Shown here: positions 1 to 7,991 of the stretch, piece after piece
Position numbering within the stretch: the stretch's first letter is position 1
Layout: each line of letters begins with the position of its first letter
Assembly: GCF_000270245.1 (NCBI RefSeq)
Contig: NC_015635.1
Span: 3,038,001-3,102,000 of the forward strand
Source of the DNA: Microlunatus phosphovorus NM-1
Lineage (GTDB): Bacteria; Actinomycetota; Actinomycetes; Propionibacteriales; Propionibacteriaceae
Length of the DNA stretch: 64,000 nt
Reading direction: 5' to 3'
Made by a program: the position numbers and the translations under genes
Notes under the pieces: model-generated
What the model saw: only the letters and a program-made list of their open reading frames with translations
What the model was told of the DNA's origin: nothing
Database searches by the model: none

Positions 1-538
1 CGGCGGGGTTGAACACGATGTTCTGCGGATGCAGTTCCAACGCGACCTTGACGCCGTGATCGGCCGCAAGCCGGTCGGTCTCCCGCCAGAACTCTTCGGC
101 CACCGTCCACTGATAGTCCAGCACGTCCAGCGCAGCGGAGTTCCAAGCATTGACGATCCAGTTCGGCCGGGTCGCGCCCGGCTCACCGCCTGGCAGCCCG
201 GACATGGTGACCACGCGGGTCTGTCCTAGCCGGGCCGCCAGCCGGATCGAGCGGCGTACGTCCTCGGCGTGCTTCTCCCCCACCGTCGGGTTGGGATGCA
301 GCGGGTTGCCGTTGCAGTTCAGCCCGGCGATCTCCACCCCGGTGCCCTCGAACAGCCCCAGGAACTCGTCCCGCGCGTCGTCGGAGAACAGGATGTCGTC
401 AAAGGTCGGGATGTGCGTGGCCGGCAGGAAGCCACCGGAGTTCAGCTCGATCCCGGTCAGTCCCAGGCCGCCGATGATCTTCAGCGCCTCGGGCAGCGTA
501 CGGTCGTGCAGGATTGCGTTGTAGACGCCGAACTTCAT
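1..538 (-). CDS. Sugar phosphate isomerase/epimerase, TIM-barrel (partial, 3' end outside window)
   Basis: The reading frame is open from the ATG at 538 down to base 1, so the C-terminus is missing. The visible 179 residues begin MKFGVYNAILHDRTL and carry the features of the xylose-isomerase-like/AP-endonuclease-2 TIM-barrel family: a GLGLTGIELNSGGF strand near the start, an AGLNCNGNPLHP segment and an ALELHPQNIVFNP segment, whose Glu and His are typical metal ligands. These enzymes isomerise or epimerise keto-sugars and polyol derivatives in the cytoplasm. Its start overlaps the stop of the upstream oxidoreductase (ATGA at 535-538), so the two are translationally coupled and probably act on the same substrate. 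The substrate cannot be told from sequence. Confidence 0.85.
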   Translation of the reverse strand, partial: MKFGVYNAILHDRTLPEALKIIGGLGLTGIELNSGGFLPATHIPTFDDILFSDDARDEFLGLFEGTGVEIAGLNCNGNPLHPNPTVGEKHAEDVRRSIRLAARLGQTRVVTMSGLPGGEPGATRPNWIVNAWNSAALDVLDYQWTVAEEFWRETDRLAADHGVKVALELHPQNIVFNPA

Positions 539-1740
539 CGAGAGATCTCCTCAGCTTGAGTGGAAACGGTGACCGCGGCACCGGCACGACCGGCAGACTC
601 GGCGACGGCAGCGAGGACTTCCATGTTGTGCACACCTTCGGCGAACGAGGCGCAGCGCGGCAGGGACTGCTCCTCGGGCAGCCCTGCCACTTCCTCCAGG
701 AACGCCCGCGCCTGATACGCGAACCCGTCGTTCTGGCCGAGACCGACCCCTGGAGCGTCCATCGGCAACCCACCCGCGACGTAGGGGTGATCCGGGCCGA
801 TGAGCACGGTCCGATAGCCGTTGGTCCCGGCTGCGCTGCCCTCGTCGAGCATCAGCTGGAACTCGGCCGGGCGCTCCTGCGCCCACGAGGCCGCGCCTCG
901 ATCGCCGAAGACCTCGAGCACCAGACCGTTCGGATGTCCGGCTGCCACTCGAGATGCCTGGACCACTCCGGCGGCGCCGTTAGCGAAGGAGGCACTGAAC
1001 GCGGCATAGTCGTCGTTCTCCACCGGCTCGTACGTGTCGCTCACCGCGACCTTGCCGTGACCGACCACTGCCTCCAAGGGGACGGGACGCTCGGTGATCG
1101 TGGTGGCAAACCGGCCCCCGCTGACCTCGACGATGTCGTCGGCCAAGAACTCGGCCAGGTACGCAGCATGGCTCCCGATGTCGGCCAGCGCCCCAGACCC
1201 TGGCTGACCTCTGAACCGCCAGCTGATCGGCCCCTGCGGGTCACAGGCGTAGTCGCACCAATAGCGGACGTCGACGTGCAAGACCTTGCCGAGCGTGCCG
1301 TTCCGGATCAGCTCACGCAATGCGGCCACACCCGGCGCCCGACGGTAGGTGAAGCCGATCCGCGCCACCGTGCTGGCCGCGTCCGCGGCGCCCACCATCG
1401 CCCGTGCGTCCTCCAGCGTGTCGCTCAGCGGCTTCTCGCAGAGCACATGCTTGCCGGCGGCCAGCAGCCCCTCGACCATCTCGCGGTGCAGTCGGTTGGC
1501 AACGACCACGCTGACCACGTCGACAGCAGGGTTCTCGGCGACCGCCTGCCAGCTGGTGACTGCTCGCTCATAGCCGAACCGACGCGCCGCAAGGTCGCCC
1601 AGTTCGGCATTGGCATCGGCAATGGAGACGTACCGCAGCGGCGGCAGCGTCGAGGCATAAAGCGTGGGGGCGATCCGATAGGCGGCGGCATGAGCCCGAC
1701 CCGCCATACCAGCGCCAATGACTGCGACACCCAGAGTCAT
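535..1740 (-). CDS. Gfo/Idh/MocA family NAD(P)-dependent oxidoreductase
   Basis: The protein has 401 residues. The N-terminal Rossmann motif GVAVIGAGMAG (residues 3-13), the CEKPL motif near residue 100 with the catalytic Lys, and a D-x3-H pair (DIGSH, near 187) define a sugar or cyclitol dehydrogenase of the Gfo/Idh/MocA family. The ATG at 1740 is chosen over a GTG at 1755: AGAGG lies at suitable spacing before 1740, and the Rossmann strand then begins at once. It leads a two-gene unit with the isomerase that overlaps it downstream, and a LacI-type operator lies 40-53 bp before the start. It is the second enzyme of this family in the cluster (see 3751-4767), so it probably performs another oxidation or the reverse reaction on the same sugar. 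Confidence 0.9.
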   Translation of the reverse strand: MTLGVAVIGAGMAGRAHAAAYRIAPTLYASTLPPLRYVSIADANAELGDLAARRFGYERAVTSWQAVAENPAVDVVSVVVANRLHREMVEGLLAAGKHVLCEKPLSDTLEDARAMVGAADAASTVARIGFTYRRAPGVAALRELIRNGTLGKVLHVDVRYWCDYACDPQGPISWRFRGQPGSGALADIGSHAAYLAEFLADDIVEVSGGRFATTITERPVPLEAVVGHGKVAVSDTYEPVENDDYAAFSASFANGAAGVVQASRVAAGHPNGLVLEVFGDRGAASWAQERPAEFQLMLDEGSAAGTNGYRTVLIGPDHPYVAGGLPMDAPGVGLGQNDGFAYQARAFLEEVAGLPEEQSLPRCASFAEGVHNMEVLAAVAESAGRAGAAVTVSTQAEEISR

Positions 1741-1779
1741 CGGGCAACCTCTCACTTCAAAGCGATGTGATGGAACTCA

Positions 1780-1793
1780 CTAGAGCGTTCTAG
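1780..1793. promoter_or_regulatory. LacI-type operator upstream of the oxidoreductase gene
   Basis: CTAGAGCGTTCTAG is a 14-bp palindrome with one symmetric pair mismatched and a central CG, the usual architecture of LacI/GalR-family operators. It sits between the LacI gene (ends 1833) and the start of the oxidoreductase (1740). The simplest reading is that the local LacI protein represses the 1740-to-1 gene pair here. Binding is inferred from form and position only. Confidence 0.6.
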
Positions 1794-1832
1794 GAAGGCG
1801 TCTTAAACGATAGGGATCAAGCGACGTCCATG

Positions 1833-2852
1833 TCAAGACATGCCAAGGGGTGGCGGACAGGTGCTCTGCCGGAGCCGCAACTCCGGCTCCAGGATGATCT
1901 CCCGATCCTCGATGCGGCGTTGCTTGATCCGGTCAATGGTCCGCTCCACTGCGAGACGAGCCAGCTCTCCGGGCTCCTGGCGGACACTGGTCAGCCCGAC
2001 CGGGGACAGCATGGCCAGCTGACTGTCGTCCCAACCGATGACTGAGATGTCGCCAGGCACGGAGATCCCTTGTTGGGCGAGTACGCCCATGGCGGCGATC
2101 GCCGTGTCGTCGTTGTACGCGATCAGTGCAGTCGGGAGGTCATCCTCGTTGGCCAGCAGCCGTAGCGCAGCGCGTTGACCATCGAGCTGTGCCTGTCCGC
2201 CGGGCACGAGGCGCATCGTGCCCGCCAGGCCCCGCTCGGTCATTGCTGCCACGAACGCCTGCCGGCGGGCCACACCGATCACCGTCTCACCGCCGTCGAG
2301 ATGAGCGATCCGCCGATGTCCCAGGGATGCCAGATGCTCCACGGCAATCGCCATTGCGGTCTCATCGGAGGTGCGGACGATGTCGACCCGAGGGTGATCG
2401 ACGTGCCAGCCGACGACCACCACCGGCAGTTCACCGGCCAGCAGCGGTTGCTCCGTCGGTGGCCCGAGCATGATCAGACCGTCGAACCGGAAGTCCTGCA
2501 GCGACGCCAATGCGGTGGCCTCATCACGGCCAGGGGTGACGGCGCTCAAGATCAGGTTGTGATCGTGTTCGGCTGCGGCGGCGTACAGACCCTCCAGCAG
2601 ATCGAAGTGGAAGGTCCCCACGCCGACCCCGAACATCACCCCGATGAGCTTGGACTTCTGACCACCCAGGGACCGCGCGCGGACGTCTGGTCGATAGCCG
2701 AGCTCCCGGGCGGTGGCCAGCACCCGCTCGCGGGTCGCCGCGCTCGCCCCAGGTGCGTCGCGCATCACGATCGAGGCCAGGGCGCGTGACACCCCAGCCT
2801 CGGCCGCCACGTCCTCGAGCGTGACTCGCCCGCTGCGTCTCGCCACCGCCAC
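1833..2852 (-). CDS. LacI family transcriptional regulator
   Basis: About 339 residues from a GTG at 2852; a second in-frame GTG at 2846 is equally possible, and neither has a strong ribosome site. The N-terminal helix-turn-helix VTLEDVAAEAGVSRALASIVM is followed by the hinge helix region and a periplasmic-binding-protein-like effector domain (GVMFGVGVGTFHFDLLEGLY, VIGWDDSQLAMLSPVGLTSV). The open frame continues upstream to 3182, but that part overlaps the preceding isomerase gene and is not real coding sequence. It lies 35 bp after the isomerase stop, inside the catabolic operon, with a LacI-type operator just downstream at 1780-1793. It probably senses the sugar or an intermediate of the pathway. 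Confidence 0.9.
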   Translation of the reverse strand: MAVARRSGRVTLEDVAAEAGVSRALASIVMRDAPGASAATRERVLATARELGYRPDVRARSLGGQKSKLIGVMFGVGVGTFHFDLLEGLYAAAAEHDHNLILSAVTPGRDEATALASLQDFRFDGLIMLGPPTEQPLLAGELPVVVVGWHVDHPRVDIVRTSDETAMAIAVEHLASLGHRRIAHLDGGETVIGVARRQAFVAAMTERGLAGTMRLVPGGQAQLDGQRAALRLLANEDDLPTALIAYNDDTAIAAMGVLAQQGISVPGDISVIGWDDSQLAMLSPVGLTSVRQEPGELARLAVERTIDRIKQRRIEDREIILEPELRLRQSTCPPPLGMS

Positions 2853-2887
2853 CTGACCAGTCTGCAGGGTCAGCCCGGGAAGTGCCC

Positions 2888-3754
2888 TCAGCGCGTGAAA
2901 TGTTCGGTGATCAGTGCCTGAGCCTTCTCCCGCTGCCGGGTGTTGACCCCGTCGCGGTCGTCTTCCCAGCCGAACACACAGGAGGAGATGACCCCGTCGA
3001 AGCCGACCGAGGCCAAGGCCGCGAAGACCTCCTCGTACGGCACCTCGCCGCGCCCCATCTCCATGTGCTGGTGCACCCGCACCGGGTTGCCCGGCGGGTT
3101 GGTGATGTAGCGCAGACCGTTGTTGCTGGTGTGGTCCCACGCGTCGGCCAGGTGCACATAACGGGTCTTCTCCGCCGCGCACTGGATGATCTCGGTCGCC
3201 GAATGTCCCTGATGGAAGGCGTGCGGCGTGCAGTAGAGGAAGCCGATCCAGTCCTTGTTCAGACCGCGGATCAGCTCGATCGCCTCGATGCCGTCCTCGA
3301 TGAAGTCGTCGGGGTGCGGCTCCAGGATCAGCTCCACTCCCTCCCGCTCGAAGATCGGCAGCAACTCGTCCATCGACTTGAGGAACTGCGCCTCGGCATG
3401 CTCGGCCGCCTCAGGTCGCCCGTTGAACTCGGAGTTCATCACGTTGACGCCGAGGTCCACGGTGATCTGGATGGCACGTTTCCAGGCGCGTACGGCGGCC
3501 TGGCGTTCGTCCTCCCCCGGCCCCGACCAACGCTGCACCGGCAGCACGGACGCGATCCCGACGCCGGCGTCCGCGGCGACCTTCTTGAGTTTGCGCACCC
3601 CTGCGTCGTCGATCCGCGGGTGCTTGAAGAACGGGACGAAGTCAGCCTTCGGCGAGATCTCCATCCACTCGTAGCCCATCCGGGCCACGTGATCGGGCAG
3701 CTCGTAGACGGTGCTGGTCGAGTAGTACATCTGCGGATCGAGCGCGAGCTTCAT
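2888..3754 (-). CDS. Sugar phosphate isomerase/epimerase, IolH-like
   Basis: 288 residues beginning MKLALDPQMYY, a TIM-barrel isomerase/epimerase. The segments YEWMEISPKADFVPFFKHPR, WKRAIQITVDLGVNVMNSEF, ELILEPHPDDF and YVHLADAWDH resemble IolH-type proteins of inositol-catabolism clusters and hold the Glu, Asp and His residues used as metal ligands in this fold. The ATG at 3754 overlaps the stop of the upstream IolG-like dehydrogenase (ATGA). Pairing with an IolG-like enzyme and a CUT2-type ABC importer points to a cyclitol or related polyol as substrate. That substrate is an inference; no iolB, iolC, iolD or iolE genes are present in the window. Confidence 0.85.
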   Translation of the reverse strand: MKLALDPQMYYSTSTVYELPDHVARMGYEWMEISPKADFVPFFKHPRIDDAGVRKLKKVAADAGVGIASVLPVQRWSGPGEDERQAAVRAWKRAIQITVDLGVNVMNSEFNGRPEAAEHAEAQFLKSMDELLPIFEREGVELILEPHPDDFIEDGIEAIELIRGLNKDWIGFLYCTPHAFHQGHSATEIIQCAAEKTRYVHLADAWDHTSNNGLRYITNPPGNPVRVHQHMEMGRGEVPYEEVFAALASVGFDGVISSCVFGWEDDRDGVNTRQREKAQALITEHFTR

Positions 3755-4767
3755 CGGGCGGCCTCCGGGCGGGTCTGGAGTTGGACTTCGACTTTGCCGT
3801 CGACGGTCAGGGCCTGGACACCGGCCTCGCAGACCGCGACCGCGGCGTAGCCGTCCCAGGCACCGGGTCCGTCGATCGTGCCCTGGCCGGCGGCGTCCAC
3901 CCAGCGCTGCAGCTCGACGGCGTACGCCTGCCCGAACCGCTCGACGAAGCCTGGGGTGATCCGGCCTCCCCAGCGGCCGTCGGTCGACTTGACCTGCAGG
4001 TTCTGGTCCAGACCGATCAGCGCGCTGCCGGACTCGCCGACCACCTCGGTACGCACCTCGTACGCGACCCCGGTGCGCACGTAGATCTCGTCGGTGACGA
4101 TCCGTCCGGAGGTCATCTCGAAGATCACCAGCATCGGGTCGTTGGTGCCCTCGGGAGCCGTGGACGTGGCCACGCCCTTGATCACCTGCACGGAGGCGAT
4201 CTCCTCGCCCAGCAGGAATCTGGCGACGTCGACCTCGTGCACCACCGAGTCCCTGATCATGAACTCGGAGTTGAAGTGCGGCGGCACGGCCGGGTTGCGG
4301 TGGGTGCAGTGCACCATCAACGGGTTGCCGAGGCCACCGTCGACGATCAGCTCCCGCAGTGCGGCGTACTCCGCGTCGAACCGGCGCATGAACCCGACCT
4401 GGATCAGCTGCTTGCCGAGTGCGGCCTCTTTGGCGACGATCGCGTACGCGGAGTCGACATCGGTGGTCAACGGCTTCTCGCACAGCACGGGCTTGCCCGC
4501 ATCGAGGCAGGCGTTCACCTGCTCGGCATGGGTGTTGCCGGGCGTGGCCAGCAAGACCGCGTCGACCTCTGGGTCCTTGATCGCCTCGATCGGATCGGCC
4601 ACCACCCGAGCGCCGATCCGAGCGGCCACCTCTTCGGCCTTGGCCTGTACGAAGTCGTTCACGACCGTGACTTGAACGCCGCGGATGCGGCTGGTCAACA
4701 ACTCGGTATGGAACGAGCCCATCAGGCCGAGGCCCAAGACGGCGACACGCAGGTCAGTCAATTTCAC
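3751..4767 (-). CDS. Gfo/Idh/MocA oxidoreductase, inositol 2-dehydrogenase (IolG)-like
   Basis: 338 residues. Rossmann motif VLGLGLMGSFH near residue 10, catalytic CEKPL near 97 and a D-x3-H pair (DSVVH, near 170) match inositol 2-dehydrogenase and related cyclitol dehydrogenases, as do VGFMRRFDAEY and the length. Reaction class: NAD-dependent oxidation of a polyol hydroxyl to a ketone. It follows the ABC importer after 32 bp and overlaps the IolH-like isomerase by 4 bases, so uptake and first oxidation are co-transcribed. Other family members act on scyllo-inositol, glucose or rare sugars, so the exact substrate stays open. Confidence 0.88.
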   Translation of the reverse strand: MKLTDLRVAVLGLGLMGSFHTELLTSRIRGVQVTVVNDFVQAKAEEVAARIGARVVADPIEAIKDPEVDAVLLATPGNTHAEQVNACLDAGKPVLCEKPLTTDVDSAYAIVAKEAALGKQLIQVGFMRRFDAEYAALRELIVDGGLGNPLMVHCTHRNPAVPPHFNSEFMIRDSVVHEVDVARFLLGEEIASVQVIKGVATSTAPEGTNDPMLVIFEMTSGRIVTDEIYVRTGVAYEVRTEVVGESGSALIGLDQNLQVKSTDGRWGGRITPGFVERFGQAYAVELQRWVDAAGQGTIDGPGAWDGYAAVAVCEAGVQALTVDGKVEVQLQTRPEAAR

Positions 4768-4799
4768 AGCTTCCTTTTCTGTTGAGAATGATCTGGATC

Positions 4800-5615
4800 T
4801 CAGCGTTGGAGTTCGTGGCTGAGTTCGGTGAGTTCGTCGCCGCCGGCCATTTGGCGGGTGAGTTCGTCGAGGCCGACGTCGGAGCGTTTGCGGTCGAGGA
4901 CGGCTTGGCCGAGTTTCAAGATGATGAAGTGGTCACTGACCAGGTAGGCGTGGTGTGGGTTGTGGGTGATGAATACCACCCCCAACCCGGCATCCCGGGC
5001 GGCCGCCGTGTATTTCAGCACGACCCCGGACTGTTTCACGCCGAGGGCGGCGGTCGGCTCGTCCAGGATCAGGACGCGGGCGCCGAAGTAGACGGCCCTA
5101 GCGATGGCCACGCATTGGCGTTGGCCGCCGGACAGGGTGCCGATGGGTTGGTCGATGTCTTTGACCACGATCCCCATCTTCCGGAGCTCTTGGTCGGCGA
5201 TCTGTTTCATCTCCTTGACCCGCATCCCGGCCAGCGGGAACTTGGAGGTGACGAGTTCGGAGCCGAGGAAGAAGTTCCGCCACACCTCCATGAGTCCGAC
5301 CACGGCGAGGTCTTGGTAGACGGTGGCGATGCCTTGGCCGAGGGCTTCGCGGGGGGAGGCGAAGGTGGTCGGGTTGCCGTGCACGAGCATGGTGCCCTCG
5401 TTGTGCGGGTGCAGCCCGGCGATGATCTTGATCAACGTCGATTTCCCGGCCCCGTTGTCACCGAGCACACCGGTCACCTCCCCGGCCCTCACGGTCATGT
5501 TGATGCCCTTCAACGCCCGGATCGCCCCATACGTTTTCCCGACATCAACCATCTCCACCAACGCCTCACCCTTGTGCAGCTCCGGATCGGCATGCTCACG
5601 CAAACTATCGGTCAT
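4800..5615 (-). CDS. Sugar ABC transporter ATP-binding protein (single-domain, CUT2 class)
   Basis: 271 residues with one nucleotide-binding domain: Walker A GDNGAGKST near residue 50, signature LSGGQRQ near 158, Walker B LILDEP near 180 and a switch His in VFITHN. Many CUT2 sugar ATPases (RbsA, XylG) carry two fused domains; this single-domain form resembles FrcA-type fructose importers and presumably acts as a homodimer. It begins 3 bp after the permease stop, so the two are translationally linked. It energises import of the sugar captured by the lipoprotein encoded at 6754-7743. Confidence 0.92.
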   Translation of the reverse strand: MTDSLREHADPELHKGEALVEMVDVGKTYGAIRALKGINMTVRAGEVTGVLGDNGAGKSTLIKIIAGLHPHNEGTMLVHGNPTTFASPREALGQGIATVYQDLAVVGLMEVWRNFFLGSELVTSKFPLAGMRVKEMKQIADQELRKMGIVVKDIDQPIGTLSGGQRQCVAIARAVYFGARVLILDEPTAALGVKQSGVVLKYTAAARDAGLGVVFITHNPHHAYLVSDHFIILKLGQAVLDRKRSDVGLDELTRQMAGGDELTELSHELQR

Positions 5616-5618
5616 GGG

Positions 5619-6683
5619 TCAGCCGACCTTTCGGGTGGTGGAGAGTCTCTTCACATACAGGTTCACCATCACCGCGAGCAGCAGCATCACGCCGAGGAAC
5701 GCGCGGAACCAGTTCGGATCCCACCCGGCGTACACGATGCCCAACTGGGTCATGCCGAAGATGAACGCGCCGATCGCGACGCCGATCGCGTTCCCGTAGC
5801 CGCCGGTGAGCAGGGTGCCGCCGACGACGGCGGCGATGATGTAGATGAACTCGTTGCCGACCCCGTTGCCGGCCTGCAACGTGTTGAACCGGTACAAGGT
5901 GTGCATGCCGACGAACCAGCCAAGGAAGGAGACGGCCATGAACAGGCCGACCTTCACCCGGATCACCGGCACACCCACCGCCCGCGCGCTCGCGGCGTTC
6001 CCGCCGACCGCGTAGATCCAGTTGCCGATCTTCGTCCGGTTCAAAATCCAGGAGGACAAGGCGACGAACAAGAACCACCAGATCACCGTGTTCCACACCG
6101 TGACCGGGCCGATCTTGAACGACCCCGCAAAAATCGTCGACAAGACGGCGTAGCCGTCCATCTGGGAGATGTTCGGGCTGGACACCGCGCCGGATACGAG
6201 TTTGGTGACACCCAGGTTCGCGCCCTGCAACACGAAGAACGAACCGAGGGTGATCAAAAAGCTCGGGATGCCGGTGCGCATCACCATGTAGCCGTTGAAG
6301 AACCCGATCCCCAGACAGAACACCAACGACACCACCGCGCCCACGATCAAATTGATGCCCAGGTAGTAACAGAACAAGGCGTTGAACAAGCCCGCCGAGG
6401 TGACGATCACACCCGCCGACAGATCGAACTCACCACCGATCATCAACATGCCGACCGCGACCGCGACAATCCCGATCGTCGACGCCGCATACAACACCGT
6501 GAACAACGACTCCGCCGACCGAAACGACGGCGCCACCACCAAAAAGAAGATCAAGATGACCACCGCAGCCACCGCGGCACCCACCTCAGGACGAGCAAGA
6601 AGACGATTCGACCAACCCAACTTCACCCGGTTCGACGCCTCCGACGGCGCACCCACCGGCGCCGACTTCACAGACTGACTCAT
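5619..6683 (-). CDS. Sugar ABC transporter permease (RbsC/FrcC-like)
   Basis: 354 residues from the ATG at 6683, which has GGAG at good spacing; the upstream extension to 6746 runs through a hairpin and is rejected. A Ser/Ala-rich cytoplasmic head is followed by about eight to ten hydrophobic segments and the family signatures IGGEFDLSAG and GGTLLTGGYGNAIG, which mark the BPD_transp_2 (CUT2 monosaccharide permease) family. It is the membrane channel of the importer, presumably a homodimer. It is separated from the binding-protein gene by a strong hairpin (6720-6744), so it is probably expressed below the level of the binding protein. Confidence 0.92.
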   Translation of the reverse strand: MSQSVKSAPVGAPSEASNRVKLGWSNRLLARPEVGAAVAAVVILIFFLVVAPSFRSAESLFTVLYAASTIGIVAVAVGMLMIGGEFDLSAGVIVTSAGLFNALFCYYLGINLIVGAVVSLVFCLGIGFFNGYMVMRTGIPSFLITLGSFFVLQGANLGVTKLVSGAVSSPNISQMDGYAVLSTIFAGSFKIGPVTVWNTVIWWFLFVALSSWILNRTKIGNWIYAVGGNAASARAVGVPVIRVKVGLFMAVSFLGWFVGMHTLYRFNTLQAGNGVGNEFIYIIAAVVGGTLLTGGYGNAIGVAIGAFIFGMTQLGIVYAGWDPNWFRAFLGVMLLLAVMVNLYVKRLSTTRKVG

Positions 6684-6719
6684 AGCGCTCCAATCTCCAT
6701 TGAAAGAACCAAGAGAGGC

Positions 6720-6744
6720 GGCCGGCCCCCGTCGGGGGCCGGCC
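6720..6744 (-). terminator. Intra-operon hairpin between binding protein and permease
   Basis: Two 11-base GC-only arms (6720-6730 and 6734-6744) enclose a 3-base loop, lying 9 bases after the binding-protein stop. No U-run follows on the minus strand, so it is better read as an mRNA-stabilising or attenuating stem-loop than as a full terminator. Such elements are common after binding-protein genes and raise their level over the membrane components. Confidence 0.75.
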
Positions 6745-6753
6745 ACGATCCGG

Positions 6754-7743
6754 CTACCGAGTGTTGTTCTTTGCGAACGGCAGGATGGCGTCGATGTTGT
6801 CCTTGTCGACGAACGACGGGCCGGTCAGGACCGCCTTGCCACCACCGATGTCGTTACCGTTCTTGATGTAGAGGTAGAGCGACGACACGGCCAGATAGCC
6901 CTGCAGATACGGTTGCTGATCGATCGAGAACTCGATCTTGCCATCCTTGATCGCCTGCGCCGCATCGACATTCAGATCGAATGTGATCAGTTTCGCCTTG
7001 CTGGAGGACTGTTCCATCGACTTGAGTGCGTCCAGAGCGATCGGCGCGCCCAGCGTGACGATGTAGTCGATCGACGGATCCTGCTGCAGCTTCGCCTGCA
7101 GGCTGGCCACCACCGCGGAGTCGTCGGCGCCGTTGACCTGGATGTTCTCGGTGCCCGGCACCTTGGCCTTCACACCAGCGCAGCGTGCTTCCAGAGCGAC
7201 CGATCCGGCGGCTTGGATGACGCACAACGGGTGCTTGCCGCCGGCCTTGGCGATCCGTTCGCCGGCGGTCTGGCCGGCCAGCGTCTCATCGGAGCCGAAG
7301 TACATCAACGCACCCAGCTTCTGGTAGTCGTCGATGCCCGAGTTGAAGCCCACCAACGGAATGCCCGCGTTGGTAGCCGACTTCACCGCACCAGCCAGTG
7401 CGTCCGGGGTGACCAGCGTGGTGGCGATCCCGTCGACCTTCGAGTCCACCGCAGCCTGGATCAGCTGAGCCTGCTTGTCGGCTTGCGGATCGTTGGAGTA
7501 CTTCAGTTCGGAGCCCGTGTCCTTGGCCGCCTGCTCTGCACCCGCTCGAATCTTGTCCCAGAACGTGTCGCCGGGGGTCTCGTGGGTGACCATGGCGATC
7601 GTGTAGCCGGAATTGCCGCCCCCACCACCACTGCCATCATTCGATTCCGTCTGTGGAGCACCGCCACCACTGCATGCAGCGAGGGTCAGCGCCAAGGCGG
7701 CCGCAGTGCCAACCGCCAGCACACCGAGTTTGCGAGGGATCAT
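6754..7743 (-). CDS. Sugar ABC transporter substrate-binding lipoprotein
   Basis: 329 residues. The N-terminus MIPRKLGVLAVG is followed by a hydrophobic stretch and the lipobox LAAC, with Cys24 as the lipidated residue, then a Gly/Ser-rich linker. The mature part has the Peripla_BP_4 fold (YTIAMVTHETPGDTFWDKIR, KVDGIATTLVTPDALAGAV, QPYLQGYLAVSSLYLY) used by ribose/fructose/inositol-type binding proteins. It is the first gene of the catabolic operon, facing outward in the cell envelope and delivering ligand to the permease and ATPase that follow. A hairpin right after its stop probably keeps it the most abundant product. Ligand identity is not visible. Confidence 0.93.
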   Translation of the reverse strand: MIPRKLGVLAVGTAAALALTLAACSGGGAPQTESNDGSGGGGGNSGYTIAMVTHETPGDTFWDKIRAGAEQAAKDTGSELKYSNDPQADKQAQLIQAAVDSKVDGIATTLVTPDALAGAVKSATNAGIPLVGFNSGIDDYQKLGALMYFGSDETLAGQTAGERIAKAGGKHPLCVIQAAGSVALEARCAGVKAKVPGTENIQVNGADDSAVVASLQAKLQQDPSIDYIVTLGAPIALDALKSMEQSSSKAKLITFDLNVDAAQAIKDGKIEFSIDQQPYLQGYLAVSSLYLYIKNGNDIGGGKAVLTGPSFVDKDNIDAILPFAKNNTR

Positions 7744-7833
7744 CAGCGATTCCTTTCACGTCCGAGCACGCTGCTCGTGACAACCGGTCGGCAGTTGCAG
7801 GGCCAACCAGGCCGATTCCGCATCCGCCATGCT

Positions 7834-7900
7834 GTGTCTTGAATCACTGGCGCTCACCAGTGATGAGACACAATCAACACCCGCCGTCGGAGTTTGTCAA
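7834..7900 (-). promoter_or_regulatory. Promoter and dyad operator of the sugar ABC operon
   Basis: On the minus strand TTGACA (7900-7895) is a perfect -35, followed after 17 bp by TTGATT (7877-7872) as a weak -10. Directly downstream, across the expected start of transcription, is a large dyad: ATCACTGG and CCAGTGAT (7843-7850 and 7857-7864) around six bases, flanked by GTGTCT (7834-7839) and AGACAC (7866-7871). A smaller dyad, CGAGCA-CGC-TGCTCG, lies at 7763-7777 in the leader. The position is typical of a repressor site. Either the divergent regulator or the LacI protein could bind; the sequence does not resemble the LacI site at 1780. Confidence 0.55.
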
Positions 7901-7991
7901 TACATACGGCCAATGTCTCGGGAAGATCGCGACAGAGCCTGGTACTGGCAGGCCCTTCCTCCGCCTCGACCGCTACCCGTACCGTCGGTTC

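Noticed and set aside
514-1770. Long plus-strand frame opposite the Gfo/Idh gene
   Set aside because: Mirror of the minus-strand gene; the protein has no motif and is His/Arg/Asp-rich, typical of antisense frames in high-GC DNA.
1833-3182. 449-residue version of the LacI protein
   Set aside because: Extra residues come from another frame of the isomerase gene; the helix-turn-helix begins just after the GTG codons at 2852/2846.
4782-6866. 694-codon plus-strand frame
   Set aside because: Antisense to the ABC ATPase and permease genes, which have full family motifs; its product is low-complexity and unlike any protein.
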